NCBI GenBank assembly: GCA_013076295.1
Contig: RQOL01000658.1
Span: forward strand, 930,001-994,000
Length of the DNA stretch: 64,000 nt
Reading direction: 5' to 3'
DNA from: Sanderia malayensis
Lineage: Eukaryota; Cnidaria; Scyphozoa; Semaeostomeae; Pelagiidae
Notes under the pieces: model-generated
What the model was told of the DNA's origin: nothing
What the model saw: the letters and a program-made list of their open reading frames with translations, nothing else
Databases searched by the model: none
Shown: piece after piece, positions 36,297 to 45,434 of the stretch
Numbering within the stretch: the stretch's first letter is position 1
How the letters are laid out: every line of letters starts with the position of its first letter
Program-made: the position numbers and the translations under genes

Positions 36297-37954
36297 TTAC
36301 TGCTACTATTAAGATTTGCTGTGCCAAAACTAAACCTATCATAATATTGTTATTTTCTTCAGCTCGTACTATCGTCAAAGTTCCAGCATTACTCTATCAC
36401 CTTCTGGTTCTATTCAGATTTATTTGCAAAAACACACTGGATGCGTTTACAGAGAAGTTCGTATAAACATTTATATATCTTTATCTACATCTATAGTATA
36501 TTCTGTTTCTTAGAATGTGTAGCTCAGCATATTATTATTATATTTATATGTATTGTAAGTAATGTTTGAGCATATATTGCAATCTATTCAAGCAGATTTT
36601 TCAATCTACTTGAACATATCAATTTAGAAATTGAATATTCTGCTTGAACAGATGATGTTTTTTCTGCAATTATTATTCTCTTGTTTATTTGTCCACTGCT
36701 CCTTGACAACCAACGTCAAAATTGCATATATTATTATACTAAACATACAGAAATTTTTGGAAATGCAATTATATTTTCCCCACTATCATGCCTTGTCATA
36801 GCTGCATATTTTTGTGAGCGTTGCTCGTAAAAACTTTTCATACTTTTGACACAATTTCTGATTCAACTTCTACCCACTTTGTGTTTCAGGTACCTTTCGT
36901 ACAAGGTCTCTTTGGCAACTCAAGAAGATCAAATAGTTTTCTACATTCACTTGCTAAGAGGTAATTGGCTATATTTCTATTTAATTTACCATATTGCTTT
37001 ATTGCTTGAAATTGCAGTTGACGTACACGGTTTTAAGATTTTCACTTATCCTTAACTGTAGATGCGATATTCTTTGACATGGATCCGCCTAGAACTGATA
37101 CAGAGAAACTTGCAAGACGCGATGAAACTGTGTCAAAAATGCTCAAATTCTTGCCCGGTTTGTATCCTTGCGAGATTAGCTCTGGCTCCCTCCCTCCTCC
37201 TTCTCATAACTGCCTTCATTCCCCATGCCCCGCAGTAGAAAAGCCCGTACCTTGCGAATATAGTAAGTATTTACGCTGAATTATTTGACAGAGTTTGCGA
37301 AAAAAGCTATTGGAGAGGAAAAGCATGAACATTCCATACGTCTTCTGTTTGACATGCTACAACATCCCAAACTTAACAAGCAGGTAGGTCTTTGTTTTTC
37401 AAGGGTTAGATGGCCCAGGGGGGCAGGGGTTTCGACACTTGACAGGTTTGTTATAACTGTTGTGATATATTTCCTTTTTGGTGCGTCAACAAATTTAAAA
37501 AAGTTTTGTCGAAAGGTCTTTACTCTTGCCCTTGAAAAAACGACCCCTACTGCACCTCTTGGGGATTTCGGGTCGCGGATGCCAACTATGCGTGATCTAA
37601 AGCTCTTTGCTTACAATTTCTTGTCATTGTATGCAGACTGATTTATAACATGCCCTCTTTCCCTCTTTCAGTTACTTTACACTCTTTTCGATGAACTTAT
37701 CTACGAGATGTTTCCCGAGCTTGCAAAGCAACCGGTAAGAATGACCCCCCAGCACCCCCATTATTATAAAATTATCAATTTCTCTGCTTTTTTATGTTAC
37801 ATACTATGTACTAATATACTGTTGACCATCGCTTCATGTGTTATTTTCCTGTTATTTTGCTATTCTTCTAACAATTGTCTATCTTTGATGATATTTTGAT
37901 CAATTTTTTATGCAGGATACACCTGATGTAAGAGAGAGACATTTTAACTCTTAG
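23134..37954 (+). CDS. SNX14: Sorting nexin 14 (TM-PXA-RGS-PX-Nexin_C), 39 exons
   Basis: 929 aa (human 946). Exons: 23134-23225, 23479-23547, 23639-23696, 23820-23908, 26940-26967, 27081-27131, 27308-27351, 28049-28136, 28363-28447, 28568-28724, 28964-29039, 29190-29234, 29363-29446, 29791-29905, 30338-30405, 30524-30611, 30846-30903, 31025-31091, 31289-31347, 31478-31560, 32048-32106, 32229-32372, 32568-32625, 32851-32872, 33436-33485, 33612-33712, 34075-34186, 34301-34341, 34517-34593, 34836-34890, 35073-35095, 35506-35537, 35700-35756, 36363-36456, 36890-36960, 37062-37157, 37292-37383, 37672-37734, 37916-37954. Two N-terminal membrane segments are followed by a CSVCGSERCSRHR motif, PXA (about 112-294), RGS (322-454), PX (548-683) and Nexin_C (760-920). 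SNX14 anchors in the ER and tethers it to lipid droplets and endolysosomes. Exon 30 ends with a GC donor; exons 24 and 31 are 22-23 nt. Exons 31-32 are the least certain. Confidence 0.92.
24541..24778. mobile_element. 238-bp hairpin MITE with about 100-bp arms
   Basis: The left arm GTCTATAGGGGTTGTGAAAA is mirrored by the right arm ending CACAACTTCTATAGAC. Both arms contain GGTGGGCAGACCTGCGCATG and TTGCGCAGGAGCATTCATTA. The loop is about 35 bp and itself partly symmetrical. The arm sequence is collinear with units of the minisatellite at 26143-26600. Confidence 0.82.
24807..25145 (+). mobile_element. tRNA-derived SINE
   Basis: The head (24807-24881) is tRNA-like, with a box A (TAGCCTAGTGG, 24814-24824) and a perfect box B (GGTTCGAGTCC, 24858-24868). 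The GGATAAGGCGTC stretch recalls tRNA-Arg. The acceptor stem is mismatched (GACTAGA against CCCAGTC), so it is not a working tRNA. A tRNA-unrelated body of about 230 bp and a T-rich tail follow. The tail occurs again, inverted, at 15196-15298, which shows that it is a dispersed repeat. Confidence 0.82.
25568..25760 (-). pseudogene. Relic of a hAT-family transposase C-terminus
   Basis: Read on the minus strand from about 25744, the sequence encodes ATAERTFNTMRRIKTWLRSM, the start of the hAT dimerisation region, followed by an in-frame stop. The frame then shifts to FANLHKQ..DTINSEKLPVNLL, which matches the usual continuation (LxNIH...I..EKVV). Stops and at least one frameshift mark it as dead. 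No ends of the parent transposon were found. Confidence 0.7.
26143..26600 (+). repeat. Minisatellite of 120-142 bp units containing TTAGGG runs
   Basis: Three units start with GGCT.CTRCGCAGGAG at 26143, 26263 and 26405; a partial fourth starts at 26543. Each whole unit holds a run of TTAGGG or near-TTAGGG (about 26199-26220, 26319-26371, 26460-26490), then GTGCCCTAAAGGTGGG. Differences in unit length come mainly from the number of TTAGGG copies. Confidence 0.85.
27557..27806 (+). repeat. Tandem duplication of about 127 bp in SNX14 intron 7
   Basis: The block starting TCTCCAG and then TATTATTCAAGCACAATTGG occurs twice back to back, with few substitutions over AACGTTCTTATGAAACTAAG and GCGATATTTTATCT. 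It lies just upstream of a second simple array. Confidence 0.82.
27868..28008 (+). repeat. Short tandem array of CATACTATAC-type units
   Basis: About 140 bp of SNX14 intron 7 made of CTACTATAC, ACATACTATAC and CTACTATACAAAC variants. Simple sequence with no coding value. Confidence 0.75.
31590..31690 (+). repeat. Short tandem repeat (ATCATACAAAGTCTTAGA) in SNX14 intron 20
   Basis: Four copies of CATACAAAGTCTTRGA with spacers of variable length, immediately after exon 20. Confidence 0.7.
32933..33321. mobile_element. 389-bp MITE with CCAGAGTCC ends and 6-bp target duplication
   Basis: The left end CCAGAGTCCAGAAAAAGTCA is mirrored by the right end TGACCTTTTTCTGGACTCTGG. GTTCAT directly flanks both ends (32927-32932 and 33322-33327). 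It lies in SNX14 intron 24 and has no coding capacity. The motif GAGGAAGGTTT recurs inside it several times. Confidence 0.8.
33735..34010 (+). repeat. Pyrimidine-rich degenerate repeat (TTGTATCTTCT-like) in SNX14 intron 26
   Basis: Many imperfect copies of TTGTATCTT, ACATCTTYGTAT and TATCTTGTACCT. Similar text fills parts of introns 13-14 (29625-29735, 29930-30070, 30125-30330). The open frames here encode F/L/Y-rich strings and are not genes. Confidence 0.6.
35893..36312 (+). repeat. TAC/GTA trinucleotide array (about 420 bp) in SNX14 intron 33
   Basis: Nearly pure TAC triplets with ATT, AGT and GCT interruptions. An interruption pattern around ACTAGTGTTACTATTATTAC occurs at 35981 and again at 36182, showing an internal duplication of about 201 bp. 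Open frames read as poly-Leu or poly-Val are artefacts. Confidence 0.92.
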
Positions 37955-38900
37955 TATTTTCCTGACAATTGGCAGCTATTTCTGAAATAATTTCTTTTTT
38001 GTATATGTGAATATTCTCGTAAAATGTATAAGAATTATAAGAAGAATATAAAGCTAGATATATAACAATTCTTCTCAGGTTATCTAAAATAAATTGTCAA
38101 GGTTGTTACTGCATTTTTTTCAAATTTAATTTGCTTTAATTTAATTGGAAAATAATTTAGAGAGCGCTTGTAAATGATAATGTCATCTGATTTTGACGCA
38201 AGCTTTCTTAAAGTGACGTTGAAATGCCCGCGAGAAGTTTGAGAACGAAAATTTTGATTGCGTCATCGGTGAAATTTTTTGAAAAAGGCATGGCCTAAGA
38301 TATCGCCTAATCTATAGAAAGTCGATGATTTAATGAGAAACTACAAAGCACCCATTTTTTATAAGAAACTTCAGTACTTCAGACAAAGAATTTGAGAAAG
38401 TGTTGAGGTTGGTTAAATTGTCTGGAATTGACAAAGAGAGAAGTCTTCAACAATTTTGTGCAGCCAGACTTTGAGGTGAGACTTGACGCTATTTTATCCT
38501 TATAAAATTGCAAATATGGTGTCTTTATGTTAATTTAATAAGTGCTCAGAAAGGTAAACGAAAGCTTTAAGCATAAAGCAAAGTATTCTCTGGTATACAA
38601 CAGGTTTTGATTTGCTATCGCGCAACAGCGACTCTGCTGGGGAAGCTTCAAACACATAAATTCTTGCAAGAATTTGCATGAAAAATAATATTGGCATTGA
38701 ATACAAAAATGATTAAATACTTGACGACTAATATAGTGAGCCATTGACAAGAATAAGATAAAATAAAATATTTTATCTCATATAAATACTAAAGTAAGAT
38801 AGGTAGTAAAAACGGAATAGTATGGATAGTAATTGGATAAATGCTTTGAAAAATAAAAAAAATCGTCTTATAATAGCTCAATGGCTGTTCCTCGTGTCCT
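37955..38900. other. Intergenic, convergent 3' ends of SNX14 and the secreted-protein gene
   Basis: AT-rich. It includes an SNX14 AATAAA (38088-38093) and a one-sided remnant of the TTTTTATAAGAAAC MITE family (38347-38375). A stretch near 38220-38310 resembles 42790-42870. Confidence 0.5.
38088..38093 (+). terminator. Candidate SNX14 polyadenylation signal (AATAAA)
   Basis: The consensus hexamer lies 134 bp past the SNX14 stop, followed within 40 bp by GTTGTTACTGC and T-rich sequence. Confidence 0.45.
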
Positions 38901-40942
38901 TCATTCGTATTCACTTTCTTCATTGTTTATCATATCTTCATAATATGAATCATTGTTTGCTTCATCATCATGTTCATCATTTTCATCATCATTAATTCCT
39001 CCCTGATCAGAAATTTCCTCCTGCGCAGCATCACGATTCTCGGTTTCTTCTTCGATTTGCTCGTTAGTCAACGCAATGGCATTGTTGATACGACGCGCGT
39101 AATCTTCATTGTACAGGTCATCCACCGCAAAATCAACATAACTGGATGGGTCTGAAGCGGGTAATTTCGCCAATTCTGGGGTTACTTTTGCGGCTATTTC
39201 ATCCCAGACTTTCACGTTGTTCATTAATATTCCATCCCAATACGTTGTGATATCGTGCTTAAGGCCATTTTGAATTTCCTGGCAGGTTTTATCACCGAAT
39301 CCTTTACCATGATACTTGGCTGCAGAGCTAAAACAGCGAAAAATTACAATTAACAACATTTAACAAGAAGGAAATAACAATTACAGCTGAATGTCTAGAT
39401 TTTAATAAAGACAAAGTTAATCTCAAATTGATATTTTATTTTTTTATCCAAGAAATCTTATCCCTTAATTGAGATGCTCCTTGTTTTGGCTGCATGCTCT
39501 GGTTCACGTGAATAAACTTCCAGTTCCCCTTGCATCTTTCTTCTCAAAACTGAACATTGCTATCAATATCTGTGCACAATTCACCATCATTATTGCTATT
39601 GTACATACACTACACTATACTTACAAATAAGAATGCACTCCTGGAAAATACATTCTTTGGTATGAGCTTGGTGTTTTTCCATCCACTCTTATTGATATTC
39701 TGTACTTGCAACGCTTTCTAAGTCCACTGCATTCCACCCAACAGTGCGACTGTTGCTGTGTTTGCACACCAGGCCAACCACCTTCACGTATCACTTTTGG
39801 TTTGCTGCAATAACGCTTGAATTTTCCGTTGATGTCTTCTTCATAATTTCTGATCTTGACCCACTTGTACGCCCATTTCGCATACTTGGAGTACTTTTCC
39901 GCTGTAATTATAAACGCCCAATATTGAATAATAATAAACACAATATTAAGAGCGTGCTTTGAATTATTTAATATCCAAATAAATAAAAAAACAAATAAAC
40001 GAAAGACTAAATTAGTAACTAACTAACCAACCAAAAATTACCTGCTGTTTTCTGCTCCTTCAAGTATAGTTGATAATAATGCTTTCCCTCTTTGGACATA
40101 TCGCCTTTGTAGGTATTTACCAGTGTACTGATGATCATCAGATGAAGATTGGCATAATCTTTAAAGGTGACCAGGCCAGCTTCAATGCGTTTCGTGTCGT
40201 AATACGAGGGCGCACCGCCATTCTTTTCAAAATAGGGCCTGTTTACAGACTTCTCGGGTATGTAAGGATTGTACTGGCTCATCGATGCATCGAGCACCAT
40301 GAATTTTGGAGACGAAGAAGATGTGGTTTTCTCTGCCTGACGCATGCACTTATTGACGTCTTTGGTGGAGAATTCTTTAACACAACTGCCGAAGAAGTTG
40401 AACATTGTGCGGTACTCCTTAGTCATCAACTCCTTCTCTAAAGTGATCACACGCGTGTCCACGTACCCCTTCATTTTATCCAGACGATCGTTGACATCTT
40501 TTGTCAGCTGGGCAATGGCTTTATTTGCTTGGTCAAGGATGTCTTGTGGACTTGGCTTAGTAAACGCAGACACAAATCCAAGAGCAGCCCCAAATATGCC
40601 CAGCGAGGCGGCAAGTTTAGGTGCAATGCTCAAGAACACTTTGCCGCCTTTCTCAAGGGCCTTTAACATGTTAGACGAGTGCATTGCTAGCGCTGTACTT
40701 TTCGATCCCAAGCCAGCAATCTTGGCAATTGCACTTGCCGGCATCGTAGCTACTGGGGCAGTTATAGGTTTAATGTTGGGCAGTCCTCCCCCAGGGACAT
40801 AACCAGTGTATTTACAATCCCCATCCAGAGCATAATCTTTCCTTACCATGTACGAACCAGCATCTACATCATTCGGAATGTAGCACGCCAAGAGTAGCAC
40901 AAAGCAGAATAACATGCCAACTTTGTTGAAAGAGGTCGTCAT
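38901..40942 (-). CDS. Unrecognised secreted protein with glycine/alanine-rich hydrophobic segment and acidic tail
   Basis: Exons 40042-40942, 39625-39901 and 38901-39327 give 534 aa. The ATG at 40942 was chosen because it starts a clear signal peptide (MTTSFNKVGMLFCFVLLLAC, cleavage near NDVDA). Residues about 90-125 form a hydrophobic Gly/Ala-rich stretch (APKLAASLGIFGAALGFVSA), followed by an amphipathic helical region with regular Lys/Asp/Leu spacing, then a middle region with several Cys (SHCWVECSGLRKRC) and a very acidic Asp/Glu/Asn C-terminus. I do not recognise the family. A glycine-rich hydrophobic helix next to amphipathic helices recalls alpha-helical membrane-active proteins, but that is only a resemblance. 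The gene converges on SNX14. Confidence 0.75.
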
Positions 40943-42073
40943 CGTTAAGAATGCAATAGCACAGTTGTCGAATATCCAATCCAAGAGAACCGGACAATTC
41001 TGGAAAAATGAGAGTTTGAGTTGAGTTAAGCGGTGGTAGACGAAAGTTTATTAACGCTTATTGCTTATCGCTTATATTTTTTACACTTATATACTTTCAG
41101 AATAAGTGTAAAAAATAGCTTGAAGCTATACCATGCAGATAGTTTCAAGTGAAACTTACCTTTTCAAGCCGTGTCCAATTCAGGTGAAACCAAACTTGAA
41201 ATGCGTCTACCTCCAAAGAGTTTTCAACTGTATAACCCCAAGGGTGTGCCAATTTCCTGTGGAATTAAGTTTTTGCAGCTCAAGCGTAAACCAATATTGT
41301 TTGCTTAACCAAAATGAAGACCAATTCACAAAAAACCCAGTCGAGCATATGCTCATAGAAATATGCATGATAATGTAATGCAAGTTTGCGTGTGTCGTAT
41401 TTATTTAATCACTGTAAAACACAATGTTATAAAAAATAATAGTATGAAACGCTAACGCACAAACATGAATTATACCGGTCCACCGCATCACCTTGTGCTG
41501 CATTTCTCTAATAGTTGCACGCAATGTAAAATTCTTGTTGCACGCAATTTGAAAATTCATTGATTCGTGGAATAGTACTTCGATTGTACACGAGAAGCTA
41601 TGGGTGCGTTCTTTTGGGAAATTTGTCTCTTCCGAATTCGGAAAAAAGTAGAGTTCTCAGATTTCCGATCCATGGCTCAAAAAAATGCAATGGAAGAGTT
41701 TCGAGAATTTCAATTTGATTCATTTCGAATCACTGCAAAGTCCCCAAGTCTTCTTGCTTTGAAGACAGAAGAGTTTGGAGACTGCGAAGTCTCGGATTTT
41801 CCAGAAAATTGACCAAAAGAACACGCTTTCCAAATCTCCAAAGTCTCGAGAAAAAAGAAGAAGCGAAAAAGGTCCCCAAAAGAACGCACCCTAGGGCTAA
41901 ATTTCTTTATGACAGGAATCAGAAAGTGGAGCATATGTTTCTATTGTCTCTTTAAGCTGGTCAATAAGCATGAACAAGAATTTTAACAGAGCATCCTATT
42001 CCACAATTCTTTTAAAAACATACCAGTCATGAAATACAACAAGTAATGTTTATTACAGTTATGAATGTGTATA

Positions 42074-42474
42074 CACTTTTTTTTTAATAAGCAACCGCTC
42101 AATAAGCAACTAAGGCTGGATTGGATTGGCCCTAACATTAAGCAACTCGAGGGTTCAAGTGAATTACTGTTAGCAACTAAGAATTCAAACGTCATTTATT
42201 TTAAAATGCTAAAACTGGGCACGAATGTTCACTGTGCTGTTGAAGTTCTTGACTAACATGTTTACACTTACTGTCTCTTAAGTCTTTTGTTGTAGGCGTT
42301 ACAGTTGATGATTTTGACCCACGAACTTAGGAGTGGTACCCTGGGGACAGGAGAGGCTGTTATAGCTACAACAAATTTTAAGCAACTTTTAAGCAACTTT
42401 GAGGGCTAAAATATCCAAATTTTAAGCAACTTTCAGGGCTGGACCAAAGTCTAGTTGCTTATTAAAAAAAAATG
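42074..42474. mobile_element. MITE related to the TTTTTATAAGAAAC family, AAGCAAC variant
   Basis: The left end CACTTTTTTTTTAATAAGCA and right end TGCTTATTAAAAAAAAATG are inverted repeats flanked by TA; 401 bp. The interior repeats TTTAAGCAACTTT, a one-base variant of the AAGAAACTTT word of copies A and C. Confidence 0.7.
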
Positions 42475-43020
42475 TATTCCGATTAATCGCTTAACCGAAG
42501 GTTTCCAAACTAATACCTAATATTAATTTAATCTTAAATGTTTTTTACTTTTTGTTTCTTAAAGAAGTCGTTTTAATGCTTTAATCGTACAATAAGCATA
42601 CAAAAAGAAAAGTCTTAAACCTAAAATTGCACTAGTGAGTCTCTTTATTTGCCTTTTTGTATCCACGTTTTAATGCTTCGCTGCGGTGGTTTTCGACTTT
42701 CACCGCAAAATTCCATATGTTTTGTAAGAAAAATGATGGTTATAAACAAAATTGAAAAATTACAATTCATCCACAATTGAGGTTGTTGAAATGCGCCCGA
42801 GAAATTCTTCACTGTATTGTGTTATCAGTGAAACGTTTTGGGAAAACATGGCCTAGAAATATGGTCCAAAGAAATTCGCTGTCTTAATAATGAAAAACAA
42901 AATGAGTAGATGCTATTGTACTATCTTACTTTGAATTGTCTTGAGTAGACAGAAGTGCAGCAGGCATTCTCGATAACAAATAAAATCCAAATTGTTTGCG
43001 TTCAGCACATAATGAGAAAA

Positions 43021-43202
43021 TATAGCAATAAACATAATTTGTAAGTAATTTAATATGTGCAAAAGAAATAATTAAATACACAACTTTTCGAGCTTTACTC
43101 GTTTTCAGGTGTGACGAGTAAAGCTTGAAACGTTGTGTATTTAATTATTTCTTAATCATTAATTAAATATTAAGTTACTTAAAAATTATATTTATTGCTA
43201 TA
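43021..43202. mobile_element. 182-bp palindromic element (full-length foldback)
   Basis: TATAGCAATAAACATAATTT at the left is mirrored by AAATTATATTTATTGCTATA at the right, and the inner arms TAATTAAATACACAAC and GTTGTGTATTTAATTA also pair. The centre carries CGAGCTTTACTCG... and GACGAGTAAAGCTT. Almost the whole element can fold. Confidence 0.8.
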
Positions 43203-43526
43203 TATTCTCGATAACAACTTGCAACCAAACGGGTTTCAGGTTAAACATTGAGGATGTTATTAATTATGACAATAATTGATGAAGCGCGATTAAGAAAGCG
43301 ATGGAGGCGTATGTTCCACCCTTCTTTCATTTAATTTTTCTCAGTTAACAGTTCTTTGCGTAGTTTGTTTGCCGAAGTGCTAGGTAGTCCACGCGCAAAT
43401 CGATCTCTGCATTGCGATAAACAAAGGAGACACAAATAAAAGAAATTGATGTCTTTAGCCGCTCCGGCACAATCGCACTATAACGCGTTAAAACACACTC
43501 AAGAACAGATTGAAACATTTCAAATT

Positions 43527-45434
43527 CTAGCTACACGCTCCTACTTTCCTCCCATATCTACCACACGACCACAATTTCACGTATGCGTCTCTGAACTGTT
43601 TACGAACAATGACGTATATGATTGGATTGATGGCCGGGTTCGATCCAGCCAAGCACAATGCTGTGTTCACCAGCCACATAGGTACAAGCTGTTTCCTTGC
43701 TGAAACATTCACCATGTCAGTGATTGCCATTGGCATGTTGAGTAATATAAACCCACCCACTACCAATCCTAGCATCTTGATGGCTTTGAATTCTTTGAAG
43801 AATCGCTTTCTATTTTCGTTTTCTGCTTTCTTTCTGGTTGATAATGTGAGCTTCGAGATGCTCTCGAGTGCGATTCTGGTGAGTGATGTTCGCTTGGATG
43901 AAAAATACCGTATAAGCCTTGGTCTTGTCATTGCATTTCTGTTTCTGCTTTTATCGTCTCCACTGCTGTTATCATTATCTTCCCCTGCATTATCAATGCT
44001 GCTAGTACAGCTGTTTTTGCTATTATCATTATCAGTTTTGCTCTTATCGTTTCTGCAATTATCATTACATTCGCTATTAATTTTGTTGCCATTATCATTG
44101 CTCCTTCTATCATAATTGTTTTTGCCGAGATCACTATGGTTGCTAGTTTCTTCAGAAAGGTTGCTAAGGATAGTTGATGTAGATGTAACGTTGCTGAGCT
44201 GAGCAACAGAATCTGTTTCGTTGTTATTTTCAACTAATATGCAGTTAGTTCCACTTGAACTTCTCGCTTGCTCCGTACAGCGCGTCGTTTCCTCGTGCAA
44301 TTTCCTTTCGTGGACTTGAGTGGACTTCTGAACGTGTGATGTCACTGTGCTGCTCGGAAACATTGTGGCTGAAGAAGAAGAGGATTGTGATTTGCTTGCT
44401 CTTGCTCTCCATCCACGAAGACCGACTCCAATATTCGACAATTGCCCCAATGTTGCGTTGTTTTCAAAAGACTCAAAAACATCATCATTGTCATTATAAT
44501 CATTATAATTACCAGTGATATGATCATTAGATGATGATGTTGATAATAATGATGGAAGATTTTGTTGTTGTTGTTGTTGTTGATGATCACAGTATTGACT
44601 TTGCCTTTTCAACTTCAATTCAGAGTGGATTTGCCTCCACGTATTATAATTCTTGTAGAGTATTTTACGTATCCTTGGTAGCTCTTCGTTGCCCTGTATC
44701 TTTGCTTCACTGTCAAGACTCTGTGACGTCCGATGAAAAGGTGCTACGAGAGCATCCGTGAATTTTCTACGTCGCAGCCAATCCATATCATCATCCAAGT
44801 CACGTCTCTTGCTATTAGTACTGTTGAACTGCATTGCTATATCAATGGCATGTCTGCGTGCCACAAGCATGATCTTCGTGTACATGAAAACGAAGATCAC
44901 TGGCGGCATGAGCTGAGTGGTAACTGCAAAAAATATCAGGTACGAATCAGGCATCACAAGTGAATACGTGCAAATCGACGGCCCGGTATGCTGCGATGTA
45001 GCAGGCAGAATGCTTGTGAATGGGATGACGGCCATTGTCAGCGCTAGCAACCATGAGATGAGAATCCAGACGAGTGTCTTAGTGGATACGGCGTGCGTTC
45101 TGTAGTACAGTGGCTTGCATATGAACACGTAGCGATCAATGGCAATCAAGAGTATGGCAAGCACCGATGCCGTGAAGAACAGCATTAAAAAGAATATGCT
45201 GGCCTTGCATAGTTGTGCATTGTGTGGGTTATAGAACAACCAGAGTTTCATAGGCACTGTCACTGTCGACACAAACAGATCTGCAATTGCAAGGTTGAGA
45301 ATGTAGTAATGTGTGGTGATCTGTAGCTCACGGTAAACACAAGTGACTGTGATCGTCGTTAAATTGCCAAGGAGGCCAATGCAGAATATTAGCAAAACGT
45401 AGAATGACATTAATATGGTTGGTGGATCTGCCAT
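43527..45434 (-). CDS. Class A (rhodopsin-like) G protein-coupled receptor, orphan, intronless
   Basis: A single exon of 635 aa with seven membrane segments. Diagnostic motifs are GNL (TM1), NLAIADLF (TM2), the TM3 Cys in NAQLCKAS, DRY in LLIAIDRYVF, the TM4 Trp (ISWLLA), the TM5 Pro (QLMPPVIF) and NPIIY (TM7). The third cytoplasmic loop is about 350 residues, rich in Ser, Asn and Asp, with a polyGln run near 44560-44582. Two hallmark residues are absent: the TM3 position that is Asp in amine receptors is Leu, and the TM6 CWxP motif reads LNMP. The overall look is nearest the amine/adenosine-type receptors common in cnidarians, but no ligand can be assigned. It acts at the plasma membrane; its G-protein partner is unknown. 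Confidence 0.93.
   Translation of the reverse strand: MADPPTILMSFYVLLIFCIGLLGNLTTITVTCVYRELQITTHYYILNLAIADLFVSTVTVPMKLWLFYNPHNAQLCKASIFFLMLFFTASVLAILLIAIDRYVFICKPLYYRTHAVSTKTLVWILISWLLALTMAVIPFTSILPATSQHTGPSICTYSLVMPDSYLIFFAVTTQLMPPVIFVFMYTKIMLVARRHAIDIAMQFNSTNSKRRDLDDDMDWLRRRKFTDALVAPFHRTSQSLDSEAKIQGNEELPRIRKILYKNYNTWRQIHSELKLKRQSQYCDHQQQQQQQNLPSLLSTSSSNDHITGNYNDYNDNDDVFESFENNATLGQLSNIGVGLRGWRARASKSQSSSSSATMFPSSTVTSHVQKSTQVHERKLHEETTRCTEQARSSSGTNCILVENNNETDSVAQLSNVTSTSTILSNLSEETSNHSDLGKNNYDRRSNDNGNKINSECNDNCRNDKSKTDNDNSKNSCTSSIDNAGEDNDNSSGDDKSRNRNAMTRPRLIRYFSSKRTSLTRIALESISKLTLSTRKKAENENRKRFFKEFKAIKMLGLVVGGFILLNMPMAITDMVNVSARKQLVPMWLVNTALCLAGSNPAINPIIYVIVRKQFRDAYVKLWSCGRYGRKVGACS

Larger units (their letters stand above)
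40943..43526. other. Intergenic, 2.6 kb, upstream of the secreted-protein gene and 3' of the GPCR
   Basis: It contains a MITE (42074-42474) and a palindromic element (43021-43202). The stretch 41600-41900 has an inverted pair of short GAATTTC/CTTCTTCTT-rich segments without clear ends. No coding exon is supported. Confidence 0.5.

Noticed and set aside
35815..36378. Long poly-Leu and poly-Val open frames on both strands
   Set aside because: They are translations of the TAC/GTA triplet array inside an SNX14 intron, with no start context, domain or splice support.
40070..40802. Plus-strand frames of 123 and 152 aa
   Set aside because: They are antisense shadows of exon 1 of the secreted-protein gene, with no domain features.
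43609..44115. 168-aa plus-strand frame rich in Leu and Ser
   Set aside because: Antisense of the GPCR low-complexity loop and TM6-7.
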